From Dokdonella sp. (GTDB lineage: Bacteria > Pseudomonadota > Gammaproteobacteria > Xanthomonadales > Rhodanobacteraceae), in NCBI GenBank assembly GCA_024707225.1, contig JANQAE010000001.1, forward strand, positions 1,857,387-1,921,386: a DNA stretch of 64,000 nt. The letters run 5' to 3'. Within the stretch, counting starts at the first letter, position 1, and the number at the start of each line of letters is the position of its first letter. Both the position numbers and the translations under genes were made by a program. Below the pieces are notes generated by a model. It saw only the letters and a list, made by a program, of their open reading frames with translations, had not been told where the DNA came from and made no database searches. Shown here piece by piece: positions 17,605 through 27,810 of the stretch.

Positions 17605-20600
17605 ATGCTGCCGACAGGTCATCGACGATCACGTGCGCTGCGCGCGCTGCTCGCAGCGGTGCTCGTCCTGGCCGGCGGCCCGGCGGCGGCCGTGCAGCGC
17701 GACTACGTGTTCGAGGGCGTCGGCCGCGAACAGGGGCTCGGCCAGAGCACCGTGCACGCGATCGCGCAGGACCGCATCGGCTATCTGTGGGTCGGCAGCG
17801 AATCGGGCCTATATCGCTACGACGGCCGCCATTTCGTGCGCTTCGACGGCCATCAGGCCGGCCAGCCCGACCTGTCCGGCGTCGTCGTGACCTCGCTCGC
17901 GGTCGACGGCGCGGGCCGGCTCTGGGCCGGACTGCTGACGCACGGCCTGGTCCGCCTCGATCCGGCGAGCGAGGGGGCCTGGTACACGCCGTCCGGCGTC
18001 GAGCCGGGCCTGCGCGCGATCAACGTGCAGGCGCTCGCGTTCGACGGCCGCGACGCGCTGTGGGTCGCCGACGACGCCGGCCTGCGCGCGGTGTCGACCG
18101 ACGACGGCGCGACGCTGCGCCGCGTGGCCTCGCCGCAGGTCGACGGCGCGCCGGCCGACATCACCGCGCTGCGCGCGACCGCCGACGGCGCGCTGTGGGT
18201 CGGCACCACCACCGGCGTCTGGCGGCTGGCCGCCGGCGCCGGCGAGCTGGAGCGCCTGCCCGAGACGCGCAATGCCTATGCGTTCCACGCGTCGGCCGAC
18301 GGCACCGTCTACGCCGGCACCAGCGACGGCCTGATCGCGCTGGGCGCCGACGGCTCGACCCGCAGCGTGTGGTCCGCCCGCGAGGCGGCCGTGCGCGCGA
18401 TCGGCGAGGACGTGCACGGCCGGCTCTGGCTGGCGGTGTCCGGACAAGGCCTGGTCGTGGTCGATCCGAAGACCGCTTCCGTGCGCCTGCTCGGCCCGAA
18501 CCGCGCCCTGCCCGGCTATCTGCCCGACACGACGATCCGCAGCCTCGCGGTCGACCGCTCCGGCCTGCTCTGGATCGGCATGCGCGCGCACGGCCTGCTC
18601 CGCGTCACGCCCGACGGCGCGCCGCTGCCGTACATCGCCGATCTGGACGAATCGCGCGCATTCGCGCCGACCAACAACATCCGCGCGCTGCTCGAGGGCG
18701 GCGACGGCCAGCTGTGGATCGGCACCGAGGGCGACGGCCTGAAGCGCTACGACCCGCAGAGCGGCCGCTTCGCCTATTACCTCAAGCCGCTGCTCGATTC
18801 GCTGCGCCCGCAGAGCAGCAGCGGCCGCCTGCGCGTGAACCGGCTGGCCGACGCCGGCGACGGCCGCGTGCTGGTCGCCAGCGAGTACGGCCTGAGCCTG
18901 TTCGATCCGAAGACCGGCAGCGCGACCACGATCACGCTGGCCGAGGAGACGCGGCGCAAGACACGCACCGTCGACGTGCTCTCGGTGCTGCGCGCGTCCG
19001 ACGGCCGGATCTGGTACGGCACGCGCTCGGGCAGCCTCGCCCGCGGCGACGTGACCGGCGAGGGCTGGCAGGTCTTCGACGACCCGCCCGATCCGGCGGC
19101 GCCGCACGCGCGCAACAGCGTGTTCGCGCTGTTCGAGGACCGGCAGGGCCGGGTCTGGGCCGGCACGCTCGACGGACTGCGCCTGATCGATCCGGCCAGC
19201 GGCCACGTGCGCGCGTTCCGCTACGTACCGGGCGATCCGCGCTCGCTGTCCAACAACATCGTGCGCTCGCTGCTCGAGGACCACGACGGCCGTCTGTGGG
19301 TCGGCACCCACGGCGGACTGGACCGGCTCGACACGCTCGGCGAGACGTCGGCGCGCTTCACGCGCTGGACGCGCGAGGAGGGCCTGCCCGACGACACCGT
19401 CTACGCGCTGCTCGAGGATCCGCTCGGACGGGTCTGGCTCAGCACCAATCGCGGCCTGACCTGGTACGACCGCGCCAGCGGCACGTTCCATACCCTGTCG
19501 GCCGGCGACGGACTGCAGGACCTGGAATTCAACGGCGGCGCCGCGCTGCGCCTGCGCGACGGACGCATGGCGTTCGGCGGCCTGCGCGGCTTCAACCTGT
19601 TCCCGCCGGCCAAGATCACCGCGAGCCGCTACGAGGCGCCGGTCATGATCACCGGCGTGCGCGTCGGCGCGCAGCCGCGCGTGGACACGATCGCCGGCCC
19701 GGTGCAGATGCACCATGCGGACGGCATGGTGCATTTCTCGTTCGCGACGCTGGATTTCGCCGCATCGGCGAACCGCCGCCTGAGCTACCGGCTCGAAGGT
19801 TTCGATGCCGGCTGGGTCGATGCCGGCGAGCAGAGCGAGGCGATCTACGCCAACCTCGATCCAGGCCACTACCGGTTCCGCGTCCGCGCGACCGACCGCC
19901 CGGGCGGCCACGAGGGACCGCAGGCCGAGGCCGACTTGGTCGTCGAGGCGCCGTGGTGGGCCAGCGACCTGGCCAAGCTGGTCTACGCGCTGAGCGCGGC
20001 CGGCCTGATCGCGCTGGCGCTCGCGCTGCGCGCCAGCCGCAACGCCGCGATCCGCCATCACCACCAGGAGCTGCGCGAGCGCGAGGACCGCCTGCGCATG
20101 GTGCTGTGGGGATCGGGCGACGAGTTCTGGGACTGGAACATCCCGCGCGGCGTGCTGATCCGCTTCGGCAGCCGCCTGCTGATGAACGGCAATCCGCAGG
20201 ACGAGATCCCGATCGACCGCTGGCAGCAGCAGTCGGTGCATCCGGACGATCTGCAGGGCATGCGCGAGCGGGTCCGCGCGCATCTGGAAGGCGAGACCGA
20301 GATCTACGAGTCCGAGCACCGCCTGCGCCGGCGCAACGGCGACTGGATCTGGGTCATGGCGCGCGGCAAGGTCGTCGAGCGCGACGGCGCCGGCCGGCCG
20401 CTGCGGCTGTGCGGCACCGCGCGCGACATCACGCACTCGCGCGCCGCCGACCGCGAGCGCCGCATCGCGCTGGAGGTGATCCGCAGCATGAGCGAGGCGG
20501 TCGTCGTGACCGACCTGCAGTCGCGGTTCGTCTCGGTCAACCCGGCCTTCACGCAGATGACCGGCTGGCGCGAGGAGGAGGTCGTCGACCGTCCGACCTC

Positions 20601-22290
20601 GATCCTCGACTGCAGCCAGCATACGACCGAGTTCTACGAGGAGCTGCGCGCGACGCAGGCGCGCACCGGCCACTGGAACGGCGAGCTGTGGCAGCGCCGC
20701 AAGGACGGCAGCGAGTTCCTGTGCCTGCTGCAGCTCAGCGAGGTCTGCGATGCGGACGGCGTACGCACGCACTACGTCGGCGTGCTGACCGACATCACCG
20801 ACCGCAAGCGCTCCGAGCAGGAGCTGCGCTACCTCGCCAACTACGACATGCTGACCGGCCTGCCGAACCGCTCGCTGCTGTCCGAGCGGCTCGCCCACGC
20901 GATCGTCCGTTCGCGCCGCAGCGGCCGCAAGGTCGCCGTGCTGTTTCTCGACCTGGACCGTTTCAAGCACGTCAACGACTCGATGGGCCACGCCGCCGGC
21001 GACCGCCTGCTCAAGGCGGCCGGCGCGCGGCTGCGCCGCATCGTGCGCGACAGCGACACCGTGGCGCGCCACGGCGGCGACGAGTTCACCGTGGTGCTCG
21101 ACATCGTCGACTTCCACGAGGCCGAGCGCGTCGCGCAGAAGATCATCTCGGCGTTCAGCCAGCCGCTGGAGCTCGGCAACGGCCAGGACGTCGTGATCTC
21201 GCCGTCGATCGGCATCAGCCTGTACCCGGACCACGGCCAGTTCTCGGTGGACCTGCTCAAGTACGCCGACACCGCGATGTACCAGTCCAAGGAACGCGGC
21301 CGCAATACCTACATGTTCTACACCGAGGCGATGGATGCCTCCACGCGGATGCGCGCCACGCTGGTCGGCGCGCTGCGCAAGGCGATCGAGCGCGGCGAGC
21401 TGCACCTGCTCTACCAGCCCAAGCTGTCGCTGCTCGACGACCGCATCACCGGCGTGGAGGCGCTGCTGCGCTGGAACAGCGAGGAGCTGGGCCTGATCTC
21501 GCCGTCGGAGTTCATTCCGATCGCCGAGGAGACCGGCATGATCGTCGAGGTCGGCGAGTGGGTGCTGCGCGAGGCCTGCGCGCAGCTGACGCGCTGGCGC
21601 GACGCCGGCATCGAGGACATCGGCATGTCGGTCAACGTCTCGGTGCTGCAGCTGCTGCGCGGCGAGCTGCCGCAGCGGCTGTGCGACATCCTCGCCGAGT
21701 TCGACGTGGCGCCGAACCGGTTCGAGCTGGAGCTGACCGAGAGCATGGTCATGGCTAATGCCGAGCAGTCGATCACGACGCTGCGCCAGCTCAAGACCGT
21801 CGGCGTCACGCTGGCGATCGACGACTTCGGCACCGGCTACTCGTCGCTGGCCTACCTGAAGCGGCTGCCGATCGACACGCTGAAGATCGACAAGGCCTTC
21901 GTCGGCGACATCACGACCGATCCGGACGACGAGGCGATCACCGCGACGATCATCAACATGGCGCACTCGCTCGGACTCAACGTCGTCGCCGAGGGCGTCG
22001 AGTCGGCCGAGCAGATCGAGTACCTGCGCGAGCAGGGCTGCGACGAGGTGCAGGGCCACTGGCTGTCGTGGCCGCTGACGCAGGATGCGTGCCTGGAATT
22101 CCTGCGCGCACGTCCCGCGCGCCGCGCGCCGAGGCGCCGGGCTGGGGCTGAAGCCCGTGCCGCGACCGGCCGCTGCGGCCGGTCGCCCGAAACAGCCGCC
22201 GCCCGCATCGCGCGGGCGGCGGCGAGACCTCACTCGAAACCGCTCTCGAAGATCGTATCGTCCGACACCTCCGGCACGGTCACGCCGTAG
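17605..22290 (+). CDS. Reg_prop propeller-Y_Y_Y-PAS-PAS-GGDEF-EAL membrane signalling protein
   Basis: Large cyclic-di-GMP signalling protein of 1561 residues. Order: signal peptide (to about residue 30, PAAAVQRDY); a periplasmic two-component-regulator propeller of about 14 repeats with motifs like DRIGYLWVGSESGLYRYD and DHDGRLWVGTHGGLDRLD; a Y_Y_Y domain (YRLEGFDAGWVDAG to YRFRVRATD); one membrane span (LVYALSAAGLIALALAL); two PAS domains (WDWNI, and MSEAVVVTDLQSRFVSVNPAF); GGDEF at 1157-1161, intact; and EAL at 1285-1287 with the catalytic set still visible (VNVSVLQL, ELTESMV, IDDFGTGYSSL, KIDKAF, AEGVES). Both synthase and phosphodiesterase activity are therefore possible. The ligand sensed by the propeller is unknown. 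The 3' end overlaps the convergent protease gene by 61 bp because no earlier stop occurs, giving a basic, low-complexity tail after LEFLRAR. Confidence 0.93.
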   Translation: MLPTGHRRSRALRALLAAVLVLAGGPAAAVQRDYVFEGVGREQGLGQSTVHAIAQDRIGYLWVGSESGLYRYDGRHFVRFDGHQAGQPDLSGVVVTSLAVDGAGRLWAGLLTHGLVRLDPASEGAWYTPSGVEPGLRAINVQALAFDGRDALWVADDAGLRAVSTDDGATLRRVASPQVDGAPADITALRATADGALWVGTTTGVWRLAAGAGELERLPETRNAYAFHASADGTVYAGTSDGLIALGADGSTRSVWSAREAAVRAIGEDVHGRLWLAVSGQGLVVVDPKTASVRLLGPNRALPGYLPDTTIRSLAVDRSGLLWIGMRAHGLLRVTPDGAPLPYIADLDESRAFAPTNNIRALLEGGDGQLWIGTEGDGLKRYDPQSGRFAYYLKPLLDSLRPQSSSGRLRVNRLADAGDGRVLVASEYGLSLFDPKTGSATTITLAEETRRKTRTVDVLSVLRASDGRIWYGTRSGSLARGDVTGEGWQVFDDPPDPAAPHARNSVFALFEDRQGRVWAGTLDGLRLIDPASGHVRAFRYVPGDPRSLSNNIVRSLLEDHDGRLWVGTHGGLDRLDTLGETSARFTRWTREEGLPDDTVYALLEDPLGRVWLSTNRGLTWYDRASGTFHTLSAGDGLQDLEFNGGAALRLRDGRMAFGGLRGFNLFPPAKITASRYEAPVMITGVRVGAQPRVDTIAGPVQMHHADGMVHFSFATLDFAASANRRLSYRLEGFDAGWVDAGEQSEAIYANLDPGHYRFRVRATDRPGGHEGPQAEADLVVEAPWWASDLAKLVYALSAAGLIALALALRASRNAAIRHHHQELREREDRLRMVLWGSGDEFWDWNIPRGVLIRFGSRLLMNGNPQDEIPIDRWQQQSVHPDDLQGMRERVRAHLEGETEIYESEHRLRRRNGDWIWVMARGKVVERDGAGRPLRLCGTARDITHSRAADRERRIALEVIRSMSEAVVVTDLQSRFVSVNPAFTQMTGWREEEVVDRPTSILDCSQHTTEFYEELRATQARTGHWNGELWQRRKDGSEFLCLLQLSEVCDADGVRTHYVGVLTDITDRKRSEQELRYLANYDMLTGLPNRSLLSERLAHAIVRSRRSGRKVAVLFLDLDRFKHVNDSMGHAAGDRLLKAAGARLRRIVRDSDTVARHGGDEFTVVLDIVDFHEAERVAQKIISAFSQPLELGNGQDVVISPSIGISLYPDHGQFSVDLLKYADTAMYQSKERGRNTYMFYTEAMDASTRMRATLVGALRKAIERGELHLLYQPKLSLLDDRITGVEALLRWNSEELGLISPSEFIPIAEETGMIVEVGEWVLREACAQLTRWRDAGIEDIGMSVNVSVLQLLRGELPQRLCDILAEFDVAPNRFELELTESMVMANAEQSITTLRQLKTVGVTLAIDDFGTGYSSLAYLKRLPIDTLKIDKAFVGDITTDPDDEAITATIINMAHSLGLNVVAEGVESAEQIEYLREQGCDEVQGHWLSWPLTQDACLEFLRARPARRAPRRRAGAEARAATGRCGRSPETAAARIARAAARPHSKPLSKIVSSDTSGTVTP
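22162..22222. terminator. Two adjacent GC hairpins between convergent genes
   Basis: Two perfect inverted repeats: 22162-22171/22177-22186 (GCGACCGGCC, 5-base loop) and 22196-22206/22212-22222 (CCGCCGCCCGC, 5-base loop). They lie just before the stop of the protease gene (22230) and inside the 3' tail of the GGDEF-EAL gene. Neither has a T-run. Position suggests a two-way transcription barrier, and suggests that the natural end of the upstream protein lies before them. Confidence 0.4.
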
Positions 22291-23975
22291 GTGCAGCCGC
22301 GCGCGCCGCCGGCATTGCCGGAATTGAACGCGAAGCCGATCTGGTTGACCTGATCGGCCGTGTAGCCCATCGCCGCGGCGGCGTTGATGACCGCCTGGGC
22401 GGCCGTCTTCTGGTTGACGCCGCTGCCGGTGGTCATCGACAGGCCGCGCGCGTGCGCGCGATCCATCGCCTGGCCGCCGATCAGCTCGCGCGCGTAGAAG
22501 TTGCACGAGGCCCAGTACTGGCCCTGCGCGTGGATGCCGCTGCCGATGTTGCCCGGATAGGTGCGGTTGAGCTGCCAGTTGACGACGCGGCCGGCCCAGA
22601 ACGGGTTGTGGCCGTCCCAGCTGAACATCCAGTAGTACTGCGCGTCCGCCGGCGTCCACTGGCCCGGGAAGTCCGCGCTGTAGGAATGCGCGAAGTAGTC
22701 GCCGACGCCCTCGGACAGGCCTTCGGTCTGCGAGATCACGCCGGCCAGCCAGTGATGCAGGCCGTGGCCGAGCTCGTGCACGATCACGTCGGCGTCCTCG
22801 GCGTCGTCGACGCCGCCTTCACCGAACTGCAGACGGCGCGTCGCCGGCGTGTAGCTGGAATTGTCCTGGCCGCTGAAGCCGTGCGGGTCGAAGACCACGG
22901 CGGTGTTGCTCGGGTTCGGCACCGCGGTGATGCCGAGCGTCTGGTTGACGTACCGCATGTAGGTGTCGATGTGGTAGTACGTGTTGACGCCTTCGAACGC
23001 GTCCTGGCCGCGCGTGAAGTTGAAGTCGCTCGAGGCCTGCGTCACGCAGTCGCCGGCCGAGGGCGGTGCCCAGTCCAGGCAGGAGGCATAGGTGCCGACC
23101 AGGCTGTGCACGCCGCCGCTGAAGGTCAGGTCACGCAGCGTCACCGCGTGGCGCGCGGCGGTCAGCTGGGTCGTGTCGGCGTCGCCGCCGTCGGTGTAGC
23201 CCGGACTGTTGTAGGTGCTGCGCGTATACGACAGCGGATCGGGATAGAACACCATCGCGGTGCCGTCGGCGTAGGCGTTGGTGTCCTCGGCGCGCAGGAT
23301 CTCGCCGGTCTGCGCATCGACCAGCACTTCCCAGGCGCCGTCGAGGCCGACCGCCTGCACGGTGGTCTGCCAGACGCGGTGCGTGCCGGTCGGCGCGCGG
23401 TAGACGACCTCGCGCGCGTCCTCGAACAGGATGCGCGCGTCGGCCGCGATGCCCAGATAGGCGCGCGCGATCGACAGCGCATCGGCGCCGCTGCGGCGCG
23501 ACACCGTGTCGACGGTCTGCAGCCCGCGCTGCGTGCCGTTGGACACGAAGATCACCTTGCCGGCCGGCGTGACGCTGACCGCCAGCCAGCTGTCGTAGAC
23601 CGGCAGTCCCTGCGCGGTCTGGTTGAAGCGCACGACCGAGAAGTCATCGCCCTGGCGCACCTCGTGCGTGACCAGCGTGTCGAGCTCGGCCTGCTGCAGC
23701 CCGAGCACGCCGTGGCGCGCGGCGAGGTATTCGCGTGCCATCTGCTCCGCCGCAGCACGCTGCGCGATGTACCGAGGCGTGTGGATCGAGAGCGCGGCTC
23801 CGTCGCTCAGGTACTGTCCGTCCTCGCGATCGGCCGGGCGCTCGGCGGCGACGACGCCGCGCGTCAGCGCCGCGTTCTGCGCGGGGATGTACGGCTGTGC
23901 CTGTACGTGCCCGGCCGCGCAGGCCAGTATGATCGACAAGGTCAACGGGCGCAGGGCCCCGGGTGTTCGTTTCAT
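22230..23975 (-). CDS. Secreted zinc metalloprotease, M36/fungalysin-like with FTP propeptide
   Basis: Exported zinc endopeptidase precursor of 581 residues. The ATG at 23975 follows GGAG at 23985-23988 and gives the signal MKRTPGALRPLTLSIILACAAGHVQAQ. The N-terminal third is an inhibitory FTP/PepSY-type prodomain (YLAARHGVL, VVRFNQTAQGLPVYDSWLAV, ILRAEDTNAYADG). The catalytic domain has HELGH at 400-404 (residues H400, H404 as zinc ligands) followed by EGLSEGVGDYFA, where E422 is the probable third ligand, the arrangement of M36/gluzincins. The C-terminus ends DDTIFESGFE, the same type of tail as the repeat protein at 35590-37080. The HELGH + EGxxE pattern could also be called M4-like, but the spacing and FTP domain favour M36. 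Confidence 0.85.
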   Translation of the reverse strand: MKRTPGALRPLTLSIILACAAGHVQAQPYIPAQNAALTRGVVAAERPADREDGQYLSDGAALSIHTPRYIAQRAAAEQMAREYLAARHGVLGLQQAELDTLVTHEVRQGDDFSVVRFNQTAQGLPVYDSWLAVSVTPAGKVIFVSNGTQRGLQTVDTVSRRSGADALSIARAYLGIAADARILFEDAREVVYRAPTGTHRVWQTTVQAVGLDGAWEVLVDAQTGEILRAEDTNAYADGTAMVFYPDPLSYTRSTYNSPGYTDGGDADTTQLTAARHAVTLRDLTFSGGVHSLVGTYASCLDWAPPSAGDCVTQASSDFNFTRGQDAFEGVNTYYHIDTYMRYVNQTLGITAVPNPSNTAVVFDPHGFSGQDNSSYTPATRRLQFGEGGVDDAEDADVIVHELGHGLHHWLAGVISQTEGLSEGVGDYFAHSYSADFPGQWTPADAQYYWMFSWDGHNPFWAGRVVNWQLNRTYPGNIGSGIHAQGQYWASCNFYARELIGGQAMDRAHARGLSMTTGSGVNQKTAAQAVINAAAAMGYTADQVNQIGFAFNSGNAGGARGCTYGVTVPEVSDDTIFESGFE

Positions 23976-24159
23976 TCCGGTGATCTCCAGCAATGCGTTG
24001 GTGTTTCGAGTGGTCCCCCAGCTGCCGCAAATCTCCTCGGCAACCGGTCGATCATAGCCCTCGCGGGCCCGCCCGGGCGCAGCTGCGGGCGCCACGTCAC
24101 TGGTGTATGATCCGCGCCCCCAAGCATCCATTCATCCGTATAGAAGGATATTCGCCGCA

Positions 24160-25359
<1,200 letters not shown>

Positions 25360-25393
25360 CGCCGCGCGGCGACACGCGGTAGCCGACACGAAG

Positions 25394-25425
25394 ACGGGGC
25401 GCCTGGCGCCCCGTTTTCATTTTTT
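25394..25425 (+). terminator. Intrinsic terminator after metK
   Basis: ACGGGGCGCC / GGCGCCCCGT hairpin (25394-25403 and 25405-25414; in practice the loop opens to GCCTGGC) followed by TTTTCATTTTTT. It starts 34 bp after the metK stop. A textbook Rho-independent terminator. Confidence 0.9.
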
Positions 25426-25757
25426 CAGCCGGCATCGATCGCCGGTCGCGCCCTTCCCGCGTCAGCCGGTCGCAGTGCGCGACCGTGGCGGTGCCGTCGC
25501 GGCCTGGTTCGCATCGAGGCACACCAGAACCCGGGCTGGCCGCGACCTGCGTGCGCCGGAAGGGCGGCGCCGCCGTCGACGCCGCGCGACGCGAGCGCCC
25601 CGGATCGTCGCGCTGCGCGCGTGCGGCCGCGAACGATCTTGCGGATCCGACGCGGCCGGCACGGCAAGACGAGGCGGACCGGCCACGCCGACCGGACGAT
25701 CCGGTCCCCGGCGCGGAATTGGCGACGCGGATCGATCGCAGCGCCTGGCATGACCTC
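25426..25757. other. Intergenic stretch between metK terminator and LysR gene
   Basis: About 330 GC-rich bases with short open frames on both strands, none with recognisable protein sequence or ribosome-binding site. Nothing further was seen. Confidence 0.5.
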
Positions 25758-26669
25758 TCATATCGAACCGGCCATGCGTTCGCGCAGCCATTGGTGCGCG
25801 GGATCACGGTGGACGCGTTCGGGCCACAGCATCAGCATCTCGAAGCCCGGAACGTCGAGCGGCGGCTCGACGACCCGCAGCGCCGGATCGTTGCGCACCA
25901 GGCGCGAGGGCAGCATCGCCACCAGATCGGTGCCGGCCAGCACCGCGCCGAGAAACAGGAAATGCGGTACCGACAGGACCACGCGGCGCGTCAGGCCGCG
26001 TTCGGCCAGCGCCGCATCGGTCACGCCGAGAAAGCCGCCGCCGTCCGGCGACACGATCGCGTGATCGAGCTTGCACAACTGCGCCAGCGTCGGGCGGCGT
26101 TTCAGACCAGGGTGCCCGGCGCGGCCGGCCAGCACGTAGCGCTCCATGAACATCGATCGGCGACGCAGGTTCGGCGGTGCCTCGGCGCCGATCATGAAGG
26201 CCAGATCGACGTCGCCCTGCTCGGCCTTCCTTTCGACCTGGCCAGGCGGCGCCTGCACGACGGCCAGACGCATCGCCGGCGCAGTCGCGCGGATCGCCGC
26301 CAGGGCCGGCAGCACGATCGTGTACTCGCTGTAGTCGAAGGCCGCAATGCGCCAGGTCCGGGCAGCGTGCGCGGGATCGAACGCGTGCGAAGGGGCGACC
26401 GCCTGCTCCAGCGCGGCCAGGGCCTGATGCAACGGTTCGCGCAGCTCGTCGGCCCGCGCGGTCGGCCGCATGCCGCGCGGTCCGGGCAGCAGCAGCGGAT
26501 CGCCGAAGAAATCGCGCAGGCGCGTGAGCTGCGCGCTGACGGTGGGCTGCGACAGATGCAGACGGCGCGCCGTGCGCGTCACGTTGTGTTCGATCAGCAG
26601 CGCATCGAGCGTGATCAGGAGATTCAGATCGAGGCGCCGCAAGGAATTGTCCACGCCTATATCAGCCAT
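25758..26669 (-). CDS. LysR family transcriptional regulator (NodD/PBP2_NodD type)
   Basis: DNA-binding regulator of 303 residues. The N-terminal winged helix-turn-helix reads RRLDLNLLITLDALL, NVTRTARRLHLSQPTVSAQL and RLRDFFGDPLLL, typical of LysR proteins. The effector domain (from about residue 95, RTWRIAAFDYSEY) ends with VEPPLDVPGFEMLMLWPERVHRDPAHQWLRE, the pattern of the NodD-like branch in which conserved W-x-x-R and H-x-D-P positions occur. It is transcribed away from the quinone reductase gene (69 bp between starts), with a 16-bp palindrome next to its own start, so control of that gene is the natural inference. The inducer is unknown; a quinone or electrophile would fit. Confidence 0.93.
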   Translation of the reverse strand: MADIGVDNSLRRLDLNLLITLDALLIEHNVTRTARRLHLSQPTVSAQLTRLRDFFGDPLLLPGPRGMRPTARADELREPLHQALAALEQAVAPSHAFDPAHAARTWRIAAFDYSEYTIVLPALAAIRATAPAMRLAVVQAPPGQVERKAEQGDVDLAFMIGAEAPPNLRRRSMFMERYVLAGRAGHPGLKRRPTLAQLCKLDHAIVSPDGGGFLGVTDAALAERGLTRRVVLSVPHFLFLGAVLAGTDLVAMLPSRLVRNDPALRVVEPPLDVPGFEMLMLWPERVHRDPAHQWLRERMAGSI

Positions 26670-26671
26670 CC

Positions 26672-26687
26672 TGGAAATTCATTTCCA
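26672..26687. promoter_or_regulatory. Palindrome between LysR and quinone reductase genes
   Basis: TGGAAAT-TC-ATTTCCA, a perfect 7+7 inverted repeat beginning 3 bp upstream of the LysR start codon. LysR proteins bind such dyads, so it is a candidate autoregulatory and divergent-control site. It lies 51 bp from the start of the reductase gene. Confidence 0.5.
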
Positions 26688-26738
26688 CTATATCGGAAGC
26701 AGTCCTAAGGTGCCTGCCTGTCCCGATCGGAGCACGCC

Positions 26739-27617
26739 GTGAACATCCTGCTGGTCCATGCCCACCCCGAGCGCACGTCGGTCACGCGTCGGCTCGTCGA
26801 GAGCGCTGCCCAGGTGCTGACCGGCCAGGGCCACGAGGTCGTGCGGTCGGATCTGTACGCGATGCGCTGGAAGGCGGTCTTCGACGCCGCGGATTTTCCA
26901 GTGCGCGTCGATCCGGGCCGCCTGTCCTTCGTCGACGAATCGAGGCATGCCTATGCCGGCGGCTGCCAGACGGCCGACGTCGAGGACGAGCAGCGCAAGC
27001 TGCGCGCGGCCGACGCGGTGATCCTGCACTTCCCGCTGTGGTGGTTCGGCATGCCGGCGATCATGAAGGGCTGGGTCGACCGCGTATGGGCCTACGGTCT
27101 GGCCTACGGCTACCGCGGCGCGGGCAACACCCACCGCTACGGCGAAGGCGGCTTCGCCGGCAAGCGCGCGCTGCTGGCCGTCGCGGTCGGCGGGCCGGCG
27201 ATCGACTACTCGCCGCGCGGCATCAACGGCCCGCTCGAGCAGCTGCTGTTCCCGATCACGCACGGCACGCTGTTCTTTCCGGGCATGCAGGTGCTGCCGA
27301 CGTTCGCGGTCTACGGCGCCGCGGCCCTCGATGCCGCCGGCATGGCCGAGGCCGACGCGGCCTGGCGCGGCCGCGTCGCACGGCTGTTCGACGATGCGCC
27401 GATCGCGTTCCGTGCGCAGAACGGCGGCGACTATCCCGATCGCCACGTCCTGGCCGATCACGTCGCGCCGGGCCGGTCCGGTCTGATGGCGCACATCGCC
27501 GAAGCAACGCGATCGCCGCTCGATGCCGTGAAGATCGCGCATGCGCCGGGCGTGGCGATCGATTGCGAACACCGATCCGCTGGAGATCGGACCTCCCACA
27601 CCGGCAATCGCCGGTAG
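26739..27617 (+). CDS. NAD(P)H:quinone oxidoreductase, flavodoxin-like fold (NQO1/KefF family)
   Basis: Flavoprotein predicted to reduce quinones or similar electrophiles with NAD(P)H, 292 residues. It starts at a GTG preceded by GGAG at 26729-26732. Family motifs are MNILLVHAHPERTSVTRRLV at the N-terminus (flavin phosphate loop), the segment DAVILHFPLWWFGMPAIMKGWVDRV, the strongest signature of this family, and FPITHGTLFFPGMQVLPTF. The C-terminal 30 residues are less conserved. Divergent from the LysR gene and probably controlled by it. Similar enzymes include MdaB and the KefF ancillary protein; the exact quinone substrate is not predictable. Confidence 0.92.
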   Translation: MNILLVHAHPERTSVTRRLVESAAQVLTGQGHEVVRSDLYAMRWKAVFDAADFPVRVDPGRLSFVDESRHAYAGGCQTADVEDEQRKLRAADAVILHFPLWWFGMPAIMKGWVDRVWAYGLAYGYRGAGNTHRYGEGGFAGKRALLAVAVGGPAIDYSPRGINGPLEQLLFPITHGTLFFPGMQVLPTFAVYGAAALDAAGMAEADAAWRGRVARLFDDAPIAFRAQNGGDYPDRHVLADHVAPGRSGLMAHIAEATRSPLDAVKIAHAPGVAIDCEHRSAGDRTSHTGNRR

Positions 27618-27810
27618 CGCATGCCGGCACTCGCAACGGACGATCGCGATCGCGCGATGCGTGGCGGCACCGCGCGAGGCGGTTCCCGTTTCGTGACGCT
27701 GACGATCGGGTACCGGACGCGAAACGCCGCCGGCGCCACGGCCGCGCTGCGCCGGCCGGCCGCTCGCGACGGGCGGATCTGCCTGCCCGTCGCGAGCGAT
27801 GCCGTTTCCG

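Noticed and set aside
17809-22659. A 1616-codon open frame on the minus strand opposite the GGDEF-EAL gene
   Set aside because: It is a high-G+C antisense shadow: low-complexity Arg/Ala/Asp/Val composition, no motifs, and it runs through the clear signature motifs of the real plus-strand gene.
23976-24159. SAM or SAH riboswitch upstream of metK
   Set aside because: No matching secondary-structure pattern or conserved core sequence could be recognised in the 184-bp leader.
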